A stretch of 64,000 bases of DNA from Thalassotalea agarivorans (GCF_030295955.1 NZ_AP027363.1:2232001-2296000); one strand, 5' to 3'. Positions 46,654-55,686 are shown, numbered from the stretch's first letter. The notes: generated by a model from the sequence alone, not told the origin. Translations and numbers: made by a program.

Positions 46654-46670
46654 CAACAAACGCGTTTGAA

Positions 46671-47231
46671 TTAAAACTGTGGCAGCAATACGCTGTCGAT
46701 TACCCAAACAGTACCATTGGTGGTTTTCACGCCGGTACAGCCTGTCACGAATGAAGACTGGTTAACCATCGGCTTGCCCTTGTCTAAATAGAAGAACAAA
46801 TCACTACCTAGCAGTGTATTGATTTTGCGTGGGAAGAACGCTCTGCGTGGGTCAAAGCGCTTACCAATCACGTGATACTGCAACACAGCAGTTAACGTTG
46901 CTTGGTCGCCCACCAGACCGTTGAACACGTAGTCTGGTAGTGCTGCAAATGCTTCTGACGTTGGAGCGAACACAGTCAGATTACCATCAGCTTGTAGCGC
47001 TTCTGCAATCGCTGGGTCTGCTAGCGTGACTGCTGTTACAAGCGTATCTAAATTAATACCTAGGCTTGCTAGGGTTTCCGAATCTGTTGCAGCGTCAAAA
47101 ATAGTACCTGGATATTCAATAGGCTTTTCTTTCAAACACTGAAAATATTGACCTCTAAAGTTTTTCGCTTCAGAGAGTGGGGATGCAAGTAGAGTGATAG
47201 CCACGACTGCGGCGGTAATTAACTGTTTCAT
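46671..47231 (-). CDS. Secreted fasciclin (FAS1) domain protein
   Basis: A 186-residue protein with a signal peptide (1-22, ending LSEA) and one FAS1 domain with both conserved boxes: NLTVFAPTSEAFAALP and TVWVIDSVLLP, plus the YH motif in VLQYHVIGKRF. Two cysteines may pair. A longer frame to 47336 exists, but the ATG at 47231 follows AAGG and starts the signal peptide. FAS1 proteins mediate adhesion; the partner is unknown. Confidence 0.9.
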   Translation of the reverse strand: MKQLITAAVVAITLLASPLSEAKNFRGQYFQCLKEKPIEYPGTIFDAATDSETLASLGINLDTLVTAVTLADPAIAEALQADGNLTVFAPTSEAFAALPDYVFNGLVGDQATLTAVLQYHVIGKRFDPRRAFFPRKINTLLGSDLFFYLDKGKPMVNQSSFVTGCTGVKTTNGTVWVIDSVLLPQF

Positions 47232-47474
47232 AATAGACCTTTGTGTTTCAATCAAGTTCATGCCTGTCACTGACAAGCGAGTTAACATAACAAACGACCG
47301 CCGACTACCATTTGTTTTTCTGTCAATACGCAACATTTACTATTTAGATCACCACTGCTTTTGTTTAGAAACTAAGCTATTGATTAACTTAGCCTTATAT
47401 AAACTGTCGTAACAACAGTGTCTTTCCAAATGCATGAACTATACTTTCGAAAGCATCATTGAAGAGACGTTTAG

Positions 47475-48593
47475 GTGAAAATAACAAATTTAAAGGATTC
47501 TACTCAGGGTGATAGGCGTACAATATCCGTTGATATCGGCGGCTTTGATTTGTTTTTTAACATGCCCACCAACTTTGGTCGGGTCGACAATGCCGATCCT
47601 TTTGTAGCAGCAGCACTGCTGCCTGCAATGTATAAAGGGGAAGATATTCATCTTGCTTTAGATTTGCCTATATCGCAGCGGTTGCTGAGCAACCTAAAGC
47701 AACTGCAAGACATATATGTGCAATGGTGGCCCGAACTTTCAGTGATTAATATTGATGTTGAACAGACTACCGTTTTGCAGTTGAAAAACAGCGAAACAGC
47801 CTCATTTTTCTCCGGTGGCGTAGATAGCTTATACAGCTTTTATGCTCATCAAGATGACATCGATTACTTACTCTATGTTGAAGGCATAGACATCCAACTG
47901 GACAATACGACATTATCAACTCAAGTGCATCAAGCGAATCAAGCGTTTGCCGATAAACATGCTACGCCGCTCATTTACGTGCAATCAAATATTCGTTATC
48001 TGCCTCATCATTTTGGTTTAAGTTGGAAAAAATATTACTGTGGTGCAGGATTAGGCGTAACAGCCATGCTTCTTGGCATAGGCACGGTACTCATACCTGG
48101 CAGCCAACCAATTATTGACGTTTATCCCGACGGTACAACGCCTGTGACTGACCCTTTGTATGGTAATGGTGCGACAAAGGTGTATTACGATAGCGCATTG
48201 GTGCGCCATGAAAAAATCGCCTACCTTGCAAAGCATCCTGATGCAATTGAGTTGCTGCGTGTATGTTGGATGGACAACGGTTACAACTGCGGCGTTTGTG
48301 AAAAATGTGTTCGAACAAGACTTATCTTTACCCTGCTTGACATCACAAGTCCGACGCTAACCCCCTTGTCGTCGATGAAACCTGTTCTTGCTTGGCGGTT
48401 ACGCAGTGTTGAGGATTTTAAAGTGATAGACCATTTATTGCATGCCGCCGTGCCAAAAAAGGCGTATAAAATCGCCCTAACACTTTATTGGTTGAAACTC
48501 AGGGAAACATGCAAAAATGCATTGGGCAAAATGGAAAGGAAACTGTTTGCTGGCAAGCTAAAACGATTCATTCGTACTATTTTGCCAGCATAA
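47475..48593 (+). CDS. Orphan PP-loop ATPase, QueC-like core
   Basis: A 372-residue protein with the N-type ATP pyrophosphatase loop SFFSGGVDSLYSFYAH near residue 115 and a cysteine cluster (CWMDNGYNCGVCEKCVRTRL, about 265-285) resembling the zinc site of QueC. The rest does not match QueC, ThiI, TilS or NAD synthase in length or motif order. It probably adenylates a carboxylate or carbonyl and adds nitrogen or sulfur, but the substrate is unknown. It uses a GTG start with a weak site upstream, and stands alone. Confidence 0.75.
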   Translation: MKITNLKDSTQGDRRTISVDIGGFDLFFNMPTNFGRVDNADPFVAAALLPAMYKGEDIHLALDLPISQRLLSNLKQLQDIYVQWWPELSVINIDVEQTTVLQLKNSETASFFSGGVDSLYSFYAHQDDIDYLLYVEGIDIQLDNTTLSTQVHQANQAFADKHATPLIYVQSNIRYLPHHFGLSWKKYYCGAGLGVTAMLLGIGTVLIPGSQPIIDVYPDGTTPVTDPLYGNGATKVYYDSALVRHEKIAYLAKHPDAIELLRVCWMDNGYNCGVCEKCVRTRLIFTLLDITSPTLTPLSSMKPVLAWRLRSVEDFKVIDHLLHAAVPKKAYKIALTLYWLKLRETCKNALGKMERKLFAGKLKRFIRTILPA

Positions 48594-48597
48594 ATGG

Positions 48598-49068
48598 CTA
48601 GCCCATTTGCGATTGAAGGTAGTTTGCTAAGCCAATTTTATCGATCAAACCTAACTGTTGTTCCAACCAATAAGCATGATCTACTTCGGTATCATTAAGC
48701 AAGGTTTGCAATTGATCACGAGTAACGTAATCTTGCTTTGATTCACATAAAGCCATTACCTCTTTGAGTTTTTTATCTACCGCATACTCTACATCAAGGT
48801 CACTCTTTAACATGGCTGGTACATCTTGACCAATATTAATACCTGAACGAGTGCTCATATCAGGGACACCTTCAAGAAACAAAATACGCTCAATTAAGAC
48901 TGAAGCATGCCCTTTTTCATCGTCAAATTCATGATCAATTCGTTCAAACAGCTTTTCTAAGCCCCAATCTTGATACATTCTTGAATGAATGAAATATTGA
49001 TCCATTGCCGCTAGTTCAAAAGCAAGGAGCTCGTTTAAACTATCAATAATTTGTTTATCACCTTTCAT
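48598..49068 (-). CDS. bfr: Bacterioferritin, ferroxidase-type subunit
   Basis: A 156-residue bacterioferritin. The ferroxidase residues are retained: E18 (AFELAAMDQYF), E51 and H54 (EFDDEKGHASVL), E94 (ALCESKQDY), and E127 and H130 (TEVDHAYWLEQQLGLI). The heme-ligand position 52 is lysine instead of methionine. It therefore should oxidise iron but not bind heme on its own. The neighbouring subunit shows the opposite pattern, as in other two-subunit bacterioferritins. It lies nine bases downstream of that gene. Confidence 0.92.
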   Translation of the reverse strand: MKGDKQIIDSLNELLAFELAAMDQYFIHSRMYQDWGLEKLFERIDHEFDDEKGHASVLIERILFLEGVPDMSTRSGINIGQDVPAMLKSDLDVEYAVDKKLKEVMALCESKQDYVTRDQLQTLLNDTEVDHAYWLEQQLGLIDKIGLANYLQSQMG

Positions 49069-49076
49069 AACGCCTC

Positions 49077-49541
49077 CTATAATTGCGATTGAATATATTT
49101 TTCCATACCAATGTTTTCAATTTGATATTGCTGCACTTCTAAAAAGTCGATGTACTCTTCTTCGCCCTCTAGAATTTCTACTAATATGTCTCTACTGACA
49201 TAATCCTGTTGTTCTTCACAGTAAGCGATTGCTGCTTTTAAAACAGGTAATTGATCTAACTGAAAGCTATAGTCGCAATCCAACATCTCTTTGGTTTCTT
49301 CACCTATAGCTAACTTCCCTAGTTGCTGCAGATTAGGCAAGCCTTCTAAAAACAAGATGCGTTCAATCAACTTGTCTGCTTGTTTCATATCAAGTATGGA
49401 TTTTTTATAGCACTTATCGTTTAACTGGCTAATACCCCAATTTTTATACATTCTGGCATGCAAAAAGTATTGGTTGATTGAAGTGAGCTCTACAGTAAGC
49501 ACTTTGTTTAAATGAGAAACAACTTTAGCTTGCGATTTCAT
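49077..49541 (-). CDS. bfr: Bacterioferritin, heme-type subunit
   Basis: A 154-residue bacterioferritin subunit with M52 (LDMKQADKLIERIL) available as heme ligand. The ferroxidase site is changed: E51 is aspartate, H54 is glutamine, and H130 is tyrosine (EEEYIDFLE). E18 and E94 remain. It likely co-assembles with the following subunit into a mixed 24-mer, supplying heme for iron release. A weak Fur-like site lies 88 bases upstream (49629-49643). Confidence 0.92.
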   Translation of the reverse strand: MKSQAKVVSHLNKVLTVELTSINQYFLHARMYKNWGISQLNDKCYKKSILDMKQADKLIERILFLEGLPNLQQLGKLAIGEETKEMLDCDYSFQLDQLPVLKAAIAYCEEQQDYVSRDILVEILEGEEEYIDFLEVQQYQIENIGMEKYIQSQL

Positions 49542-49737
49542 TGTTAGGTCCCTAAGTCTCGATCTAGTAAAGTATAGATATATTTAACGACATTTCAAAA
49601 AATATCAATAAAAACAACACTTTGAGAATAGGAATGATTATCAACATCACTTTTAAGACAAGTACATTAATCCATGTACTCAACGACATTGATGTTTTAA
49701 AAGTATTAACGAATGGGAATTGGGTTGTAAGGTGTGT

Positions 49738-49932
49738 TTAGCCGACGTTTTGGAACAAGCTTTCGTCAATGATGGTATCGTCAATAACTTGCTTGGCAGC
49801 TTTAACGCAAATACCACAATCGGTAGATACGTCGAGATGAGCTTTTAATTCACGCACACTACCAACACCTTTCTCTTGAACAAGTGCTGCTATTTGCTTA
49901 TCTGTAATACCTCTACAAAGACAAACGTACAT
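49738..49932 (-). CDS. bfd: Bacterioferritin-associated ferredoxin
   Basis: A 64-residue [2Fe-2S] protein with cysteine ligands in MYVCLCRGIT and DCGICVKA, spaced as in Bfd (CXC and CXXC). It passes electrons to the bacterioferritin heme to release stored iron. It is upstream of and co-oriented with the bfr pair but 196 bases away, and has its own Fur-like box. Confidence 0.94.
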   Translation of the reverse strand: MYVCLCRGITDKQIAALVQEKGVGSVRELKAHLDVSTDCGICVKAAKQVIDDTIIDESLFQNVG

Positions 49933-49994
49933 GATTAAATCGACCTCAAATAAATAATGAGGGAAGTTTATAGAAGGCAGTATAGGAAATCAAG

Positions 49995-50009
49995 TGATAA
50001 TTATTCTTA
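49995..50009 (-). promoter_or_regulatory. Fur box upstream of bfd
   Basis: TGATAATTATTCTTA matches the 7-1-7 Fur consensus TGATAAT-N-ATTATCA at 12 of 14 positions. It lies 62 bases upstream of the bfd start. bfd is Fur-repressed in other gammaproteobacteria. Confidence 0.65.
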
Positions 50010-50122
50010 TTTACATTTATATAATTAATCAGATACTTAGCAGTCGTTAAACATAAAATGTGATCTGTTCAGTCTTCTATAATGTAAAAGTTAGCTAAAC
50101 TTTCACATACTAAGGATTCGTT

Positions 50123-51121
50123 ATGATCAACGCATATGCTGCCCAAGAGCCTAATGGCGCCCTCTCCCCTATCAGTTATGACCCTGGTGAATTAGGTGCC
50201 CACCAAGTTGAAATCGAAGTAGACTATTGTGGTATCTGCCATTCAGATTTATCTATGATCGATAACGAATGGGGTTTCACCCAATACCCTGTAATTCCAG
50301 GCCATGAAGTCGTTGGTCGAATTTCCGCGTTAGGCGAGCATGTCAATCATTTAGTCATCGGGCAAGTGGTTGGCTTAGGCTGGCATTCAGACTACTGTAA
50401 CACCTGTGTTTCTTGCGCCAGTGGCGATGAAAACCTCTGTCAACAAGCGGTCCCTACGATTATGAGCCATGGTGGTTTTGCCGATAAGGTTCGAGCAAAT
50501 GAAAAAGCCGTTGTACCCTTACCAAAAGGCTTAGATATCGAGTCTGCGGGACCACTGTTTTGTGGAGGCATTACAGTATTTAACCCGTTAGTACAATTCG
50601 ATATTAAGCCAACAGATAAAGTAGCTGTCATCGGTATTGGTGGACTTGGCCACTTAGCGTTGAAATTTTTGAACGCTTGGGGATGTGATGTTACCGCCTT
50701 TACTTCGACTGAAGCGAAAGCAAGCGAAGCTATTGAGATGGGTGCTCACCAAACGTTGAACTCTAGAAGTGCCGAAGACATCGAAGCCGCGGCCAATCGT
50801 TTTGACTTCATAATTTCCACTGTTAACGTCAAACTTGATTGGAACCTGTACTTAGGTACGTTGAAACCAAAAGGTCGCCTGCATTTTGTCGGTGCAACAT
50901 TAGATCCAATTGATATTGGCGCATTTGGACTCATTGGTGCACAAAAGCAAATATCTGGTTCGCCGGTTGGCAGCCCTGCTACCATCGCACAGATGTTAGA
51001 GTTTGCGCGACAGCACAATATAGCACCTCAAATTGAGCGCTTTAAAATGAGTGACGTTAACGACGCTATAGAGCATTTAAAATCAGGCAAAGCACGCTAC
51101 AGAATTGTACTAGAGCGATAA
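50123..51121 (+). CDS. Zinc-dependent alcohol dehydrogenase, YahK/cinnamyl type
   Basis: A 332-residue medium-chain alcohol dehydrogenase. Catalytic zinc ligands are in DYCGICHSDLSMI and GHEVVG. The structural zinc cysteines are in CNTCVSCASGDENLC, and the cofactor loop is VAVIGIGGLGHLALKF. It is closest to broad-range NADPH-dependent aldehyde reductases. It is transcribed alone. Confidence 0.92.
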   Translation: MINAYAAQEPNGALSPISYDPGELGAHQVEIEVDYCGICHSDLSMIDNEWGFTQYPVIPGHEVVGRISALGEHVNHLVIGQVVGLGWHSDYCNTCVSCASGDENLCQQAVPTIMSHGGFADKVRANEKAVVPLPKGLDIESAGPLFCGGITVFNPLVQFDIKPTDKVAVIGIGGLGHLALKFLNAWGCDVTAFTSTEAKASEAIEMGAHQTLNSRSAEDIEAAANRFDFIISTVNVKLDWNLYLGTLKPKGRLHFVGATLDPIDIGAFGLIGAQKQISGSPVGSPATIAQMLEFARQHNIAPQIERFKMSDVNDAIEHLKSGKARYRIVLER

Positions 51122-51167
51122 TCAGGCTAACCGGACTAGCTTATTATTCCCATAAAAAGAAATAGAA

Positions 51168-51188
51168 AAGGCAGCTAATCGCTGCCTT
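51168..51188 (+). terminator. Bidirectional terminator
   Basis: AAGGCAGC and GCTGCCTT form an eight-base-pair stem around TAATC, between convergent genes. Confidence 0.78.
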
Positions 51189-51217
51189 ATTGATAACGCT
51201 TAAATTATCGATATTTA

Positions 51218-51979
51218 CTAAACAGATCGTTTACGTAACCCTAACATCAGCAGTAATGCACTAAACAAACCAAGAGTTGCTGGCTCAGGCACCGGCTCGC
51301 GCACGATTTGCACACCGCCAACACCATCTGCGCCATACGCCGCTAGGGTATTCGTTGCTACAAAAACGCCAGCACCCGATGTCCTATCAAGCGAAATGGT
51401 ATCGCCAGCTGAAGTAAATCCAAACAAAGTACCTTCGAAAAAGTTTAAACCGTAGACATTGTTGAAACCAATGTCGCCTAGCAAGGTTCCTGAACCATCT
51501 GACGTATCTAACGTCCACAAACTATTCGATGAACCTGAATTAGATGTCAAAAATAGCGTACCACTACCATCAAATGCGATATCGCCAGCAGAGCTGTAAC
51601 CTCCACTACCAATTAATGTGGTGATACCGTTACCGATATCGACACTATATAGGCTATTCGATCCTGTTCCGTACAAGGTACCATCACTAGCGAAGGTGAG
51701 ACCGTTTAAGCCAAAACCCGTGTTACCAATGAATGTCGTTGATGCGTCAGATGTTGATATTTCATATAGGTCACTACCACCGGTTACGCCGTACAATTTT
51801 CCTGTTAATGGGTTCATCGCGATATCAAACATCACACCTGAGCTACCGATAAAGGTGACCGAATTATTGTTGGTGTCTAAATCCCATAGACCACCATCAC
51901 CTGTGCCTATTAACGTCGCTGAAGTATTTCCAGTAAAGGCAAGCGTGACAAGACAAATTAGTATTTTAATTATCCTCAT
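51218..51979 (-). CDS. PEP-CTERM sorted exoprotein
   Basis: A 253-residue secreted protein with an N-terminal signal peptide (1-21), a glycine- and threonine-rich repeat body with propeller-like units (LYGVTGGSDLYEIST, LYGTGSNSLYSVD) and a C-terminal PEP-CTERM tail. The tail consists of VPEPATL, a hydrophobic helix and the basic end RKRSV. Such proteins are sorted by an exosortase, often into extracellular matrix. No exosortase is in the window. A sigma-54 promoter lies upstream, as reported for PEP-CTERM genes under PrsK/PrsR-type control. Confidence 0.9.
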   Translation of the reverse strand: MRIIKILICLVTLAFTGNTSATLIGTGDGGLWDLDTNNNSVTFIGSSGVMFDIAMNPLTGKLYGVTGGSDLYEISTSDASTTFIGNTGFGLNGLTFASDGTLYGTGSNSLYSVDIGNGITTLIGSGGYSSAGDIAFDGSGTLFLTSNSGSSNSLWTLDTSDGSGTLLGDIGFNNVYGLNFFEGTLFGFTSAGDTISLDRTSGAGVFVATNTLAAYGADGVGGVQIVREPVPEPATLGLFSALLLMLGLRKRSV

Positions 51980-52032
51980 TGTTGCTCCTTGTTCTTAATG
52001 TTGTGAGCACAACTAAAGTGCTCGGCACTAAT

Positions 52033-52050
52033 GAGCAACAAATGTACCAA
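52033..52050 (-). promoter_or_regulatory. Sigma-54 (RpoN) promoter of the PEP-CTERM gene
   Basis: On the minus strand TTGGTACATTTGTTGCTC fits the RpoN consensus, with GG and GC separated by ten bases (52048-52047 and 52036-52035). Transcription would start near 52023, 44 bases before the ATG. An inverted repeat CCTCA/TGAGG at 52090-52105 lies 40-57 bases further upstream, where an activator could bind. Confidence 0.72.
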
Positions 52051-52118
52051 AGAAACTTTTGCTATTTTTTTCAACGAATTAGAAATGTACCTCAGTTAGA
52101 TGAGGGAAATGTGTAAAA

Positions 52119-52595
52119 CTAATCGACAGTTGCGCTAAGCCAAACAGGTGGCTGGCGTTTGCGCCAGGTGGCAAACTTCATTTTATCTTCGCGATAGAAG
52201 TTACGGTAAGCATCAACGGCATTTTGTTTTACTTTATAATCATCCGGCATCGCTTGCGCGAATTCAGTTAGGCCCTTTGATTCGTAGGGGTAATCCAATA
52301 TCTTCTCCAACACTGCCATAGACTTATGGTCTGTCGTTTTGTCGTAGCGGTACTGATACTCTGTGTTCAGCGCACGTGTTAGCTCAACTAACCATAAAAA
52401 ATTGTCATATGACTCTTCCACCCATAACACACATGGGTGCTTAGCATGCGTTGACTTATATGGTGTGCTAAAGCCTTTTTTGTTTAGCGCCGTGCAAAGC
52501 AACTGCACGCTTTCAAGAATCATTTTTACAACATGCTGGTCGCAGTGATACTGCGCGCAGCGCGTTATGTCTTCATCAAGTATAAAAATATTCAT
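52119..52595 (-). CDS. Conserved protein of unknown function, phage-associated type
   Basis: A 158-residue soluble protein starting MNIFILDEDITRCAQYHCDQ, then HVVKMILESVQLLCTAL, and containing HAKHPCVLWVEESYDNFLWL. I have seen this pattern in bacteria and large phages, but cannot name a function with confidence. The conserved His/Asp/Cys near the N terminus suggest metal binding or catalysis. It is transcribed alone on the minus strand. Confidence 0.75.
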   Translation of the reverse strand: MNIFILDEDITRCAQYHCDQHVVKMILESVQLLCTALNKKGFSTPYKSTHAKHPCVLWVEESYDNFLWLVELTRALNTEYQYRYDKTTDHKSMAVLEKILDYPYESKGLTEFAQAMPDDYKVKQNAVDAYRNFYREDKMKFATWRKRQPPVWLSATVD

Positions 52596-52834
52596 GGGTT
52601 TTTCCGCGTCTTTTCATATTTTACGGCGCTATTAGCAAAAAAGATTACATCAATAAGGATGGTTGCCGATGGAATGACAACCTAGTGTTAACACACTGCT
52701 CACACTTTTTTGATGATAAGACCTTGTAACTCAAATTTTAAAACACTACAGTAGCGACACAGTGATTATTGATAGTAGATAAGCGCGAATAGACGCTATC
52801 GCTCTAAAGCATTTTACGAGAGTGACAACACTTC

Positions 52835-53512
52835 ATGCAGCAACACATTTTAATGGTGGAAGACGACGAAGATTTAGGTCAAATCTTGCACCAATTCTTG
52901 GAAGCCTCTTCTTACAAAGTAGACTGGATAAAAAGTGGCGAAAAAGTTTTACCATTTTTATCGTCGCAATCGCCAGATATTATTCTTATGGATGTTCAAT
53001 TGCCTGTCATCAGCGGTATAGAGCTTACAAAAGCGATTCGTAAAACAAGCGATATCCCGATTATTATGGTGACCTCAAAAACGGATGAAGTTAGTCGCCT
53101 TATTGGTTTAGAAACTGGCGTAGATGATTATGTGTGTAAACCATTTTCGGCACCAGAACTCATTTTACGTATCAAAGCAATTCTAAGAAGAACGTCTTCA
53201 GTCAAAGATGTCAAAGCTGATTCAGATATAGTATTCGTTGATAAAAACCAATTGTGTGTAACGTATCAAGAACAAGCAGAAAAATTGACCTTACTTGAAG
53301 CAAATCTATTGGATTTATTGTTGTCCTCTCCTCATCGCATTTACAGCAGAGAGCAAATCCTCGATTTAGCCTATAACAATGACAGGCATACTAGCGATAG
53401 GACTATCGATAGTCACATTAAAAATGTGCGCAAAAAGCTAGAGAAAATCGGACTAGGTAAAAACGTAATAGAGTCGGTATACGGTGTTGGTTATCGATAT
53501 GTTAAGAGTTAA
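52835..53512 (+). CDS. OmpR/PhoB-family response regulator, BaeR-like
   Basis: A 225-residue response regulator. The receiver domain has the acidic pair (ILMVEDDEDLG), phosphorylation aspartate in IILMDVQLPVISG and lysine in DYVCKPFSAPEL. The C-terminal winged helix includes SDRTIDSHIKNVRKKLEKIG and VESVYGVGYRY. It starts three bases before the sensor kinase ends its spacing (3-base gap), so the two are coupled. It is the likely regulator of nearby genes, with the convergent RND pump a candidate. Confidence 0.93.
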   Translation: MQQHILMVEDDEDLGQILHQFLEASSYKVDWIKSGEKVLPFLSSQSPDIILMDVQLPVISGIELTKAIRKTSDIPIIMVTSKTDEVSRLIGLETGVDDYVCKPFSAPELILRIKAILRRTSSVKDVKADSDIVFVDKNQLCVTYQEQAEKLTLLEANLLDLLLSSPHRIYSREQILDLAYNNDRHTSDRTIDSHIKNVRKKLEKIGLGKNVIESVYGVGYRYVKS

Positions 53513-53515
53513 ATA

Positions 53516-55660
53516 ATGAAGTATATCGATACAAAGCTTAAGCAGTTATTAGTCATAGTTACCTTAATGGTAATGACTTTCATACCTTCTACAAGTATTG
53601 CTGAAGAAAAGAAAGCAACAAAAGAAGCCTTGGTTGAGCAGCTTGCCAAACCTGAAAATATTAATGCTAAACGTATTCCAATCTTAGTAGAGCTGGTCAA
53701 GCTTTGCTGGCTTAAATGCCCGTTAGAAGCTGAATTATACGGCACAGAAGTGCTTTCATTGTTAAAGCAATACCCCGATCCAGTTCAAGAAACAAAACTA
53801 CTCGTCTATTTGCCTCGCATCTACCTAGATAGAGGAGACACTGACACAGCATTTAGAATGGTCGAACAAGGGATTTCCGTAGCCACAAAATCCAATGATG
53901 ATGAAGGCCTAGCGCTTATTTTATATAACAAAGCGATTTACTACTATAAAAATGACGAGCTTGTACTTGCTTTAGATATCTATCAAAAGTTAGAAGCGAC
54001 ATACAAGCGCTCGGAAGATCAGCAAGCGCTAGGGAGTGTCTACAACAACCTTGGCAATATTCAACGCAAACTAGGCAACAATGGCAGCGCACTAGAATAT
54101 TATGAGCTTGCTGCGAGGCTGCAACAAAACAACCCAAGAAAAACATACTATGCCAATACCCTAATGAATATTGGAGATTTATATAGTAATCAAGGAGACT
54201 ATCAGCAGGCGCTATATAACATTAATCTTGGTATGGAGCATTTAAGTGCCACTGAGGCGCCGTTGCAATTTGGAGAAGGACTATTACGACTTGCCAATGT
54301 TTATGGCCGATTAGGTGATATTGAAAAGGCGACCAATTTTTTTGAACAAACACAGCAGATCTCTAAAGAAAATGGTTATCAGCGTTTATTAGTTACTACT
54401 TATTATTACGAGATTATTCTTGCGCTTAACCTAGGCGACGTGGATTATGCAGAGCGTGCCATATCTAATGCAAAGGTAAACTTTTCAAATAAGCTTCCTC
54501 CGTATTACCACAATGCACTACGTTTTTTTGAATCGCGGCTTGCTGCTGAACATGGTAATTGGCAGAAAGCAGAAGAATTAGTGCAGCCACTACTAGACGA
54601 TAAATTATATGAACAGCGATTTTATCGCTCATTAGCCTTATCTGCACACGTTGTGCGTATAAAAGAAAAACTCGGAAAGTTTGAGCAAGCAAACGAAATA
54701 TTAACGGATTTTTTTGAGCAGTATCGAGAAAACGTCAAAGCTAACAAATTGAGTCTTGCTCAGCAGTATTCTGAACTTTATAAGGTCAGAGAAAAAGAAC
54801 GTCAAATTGCTGTACTGCAAGAACAGTCAGCGAAGCAACAAGTGCAAGCACTTCTTGATAAGCAAGAGAAACGTCAACTCATCTATTTGCAAGTAGTACT
54901 GGTAATACTGGTGATTGCCGCCTTATTATTTGGCTTTCAAAGGCGCAAAGCGCTGCAAAAAGAAGCCGCTTTAACCAAGCAATTAATCGAGAAAAAGAAC
55001 CAAGCATTGGCCGATATTTGCCATGAATTAAGAACACCATTTAGCGTACTTAAACTGCAAATTGAAGCGCTGTTATATAACATAGAAACCGATACAGAGC
55101 TTGCCCACAATCGTTTGTACAACAAAATTAATGAACTCACGACACTAATCACAGATATCGACCAGTTAGCTAAGGCCGATGCACTTGTATTCGATATGGA
55201 TAAACAGCCTACTAACGTATGGCAGCTGCTTAACGAAAGCACGAGTGAACTTGAGGCATTGTTTGAAGAAGCTAATCTTGAGTTTGTCGTTCGAAATCAG
55301 TTGAGTGAGTCTCAAATGGCTACGGTTGACTATGCGCGCATCAAGCAAGTCGTTACTAATTTACTCACTAATTCGCTTCGCTATACCGATGCGCCTGGCA
55401 AGGTTGCTATTGCAGCACAAGTTATCCAAGGAGAACTAGTGCTTACGGTCGACGATTCTGCGCCCGGTGTACCAAGCGATCAATACAGCGCGATATTCGA
55501 GCGGCTGTTTCGTGTTGAAAAATCAAGAAGCAGAAAGACTGGTGGTTCTGGTTTAGGGCTATCTATTAGTAAGAGCTTAATCGAATTGCATGGTGGCCAG
55601 ATAGCGGCAAAAGCTAGTCATTTAGGTGGCCTTTGCATCACGATACGCATGCCAATATAA
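53516..55660 (+). CDS. Sensor histidine kinase with periplasmic TPR domain, BaeS-like kinase core
   Basis: A 714-residue kinase. It has a signal peptide (about 1-29), a large periplasmic region of tetratricopeptide repeats (about 85-400; for example ALGSVYNNLGNIQRKLGNNG), a coiled segment, one membrane helix (about 461-480) and the kinase core. The phosphorylated histidine lies in ADICHELRTPFSVLK near residue 503. The ATP-binding boxes are NLLTNSLRYT, DDSAPGVPSD and GGSGLGLSISKSLIELHGG. The DSAPGV box resembles BaeS. A TPR sensor in place of a small loop suggests it binds a protein or peptide signal. Confidence 0.93.
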   Translation: MKYIDTKLKQLLVIVTLMVMTFIPSTSIAEEKKATKEALVEQLAKPENINAKRIPILVELVKLCWLKCPLEAELYGTEVLSLLKQYPDPVQETKLLVYLPRIYLDRGDTDTAFRMVEQGISVATKSNDDEGLALILYNKAIYYYKNDELVLALDIYQKLEATYKRSEDQQALGSVYNNLGNIQRKLGNNGSALEYYELAARLQQNNPRKTYYANTLMNIGDLYSNQGDYQQALYNINLGMEHLSATEAPLQFGEGLLRLANVYGRLGDIEKATNFFEQTQQISKENGYQRLLVTTYYYEIILALNLGDVDYAERAISNAKVNFSNKLPPYYHNALRFFESRLAAEHGNWQKAEELVQPLLDDKLYEQRFYRSLALSAHVVRIKEKLGKFEQANEILTDFFEQYRENVKANKLSLAQQYSELYKVREKERQIAVLQEQSAKQQVQALLDKQEKRQLIYLQVVLVILVIAALLFGFQRRKALQKEAALTKQLIEKKNQALADICHELRTPFSVLKLQIEALLYNIETDTELAHNRLYNKINELTTLITDIDQLAKADALVFDMDKQPTNVWQLLNESTSELEALFEEANLEFVVRNQLSESQMATVDYARIKQVVTNLLTNSLRYTDAPGKVAIAAQVIQGELVLTVDDSAPGVPSDQYSAIFERLFRVEKSRSRKTGGSGLGLSISKSLIELHGGQIAAKASHLGGLCITIRMPI

Positions 55661-55686
55661 AAAACGCGAGCAAATCGCTCGCGTTT
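55660..55686 (+). terminator. Bidirectional terminator between kinase and RND genes
   Basis: AAACGCGAGC and GCTCGCGTTT form a ten-base-pair stem around AAATC. Confidence 0.85.

Noticed and set aside
47232-47474. Gap between the fasciclin gene and the PP-loop gene searched for features
   Set aside because: Divergent promoters must lie here, but no well-spaced -35/-10 pair or operator could be picked with confidence.
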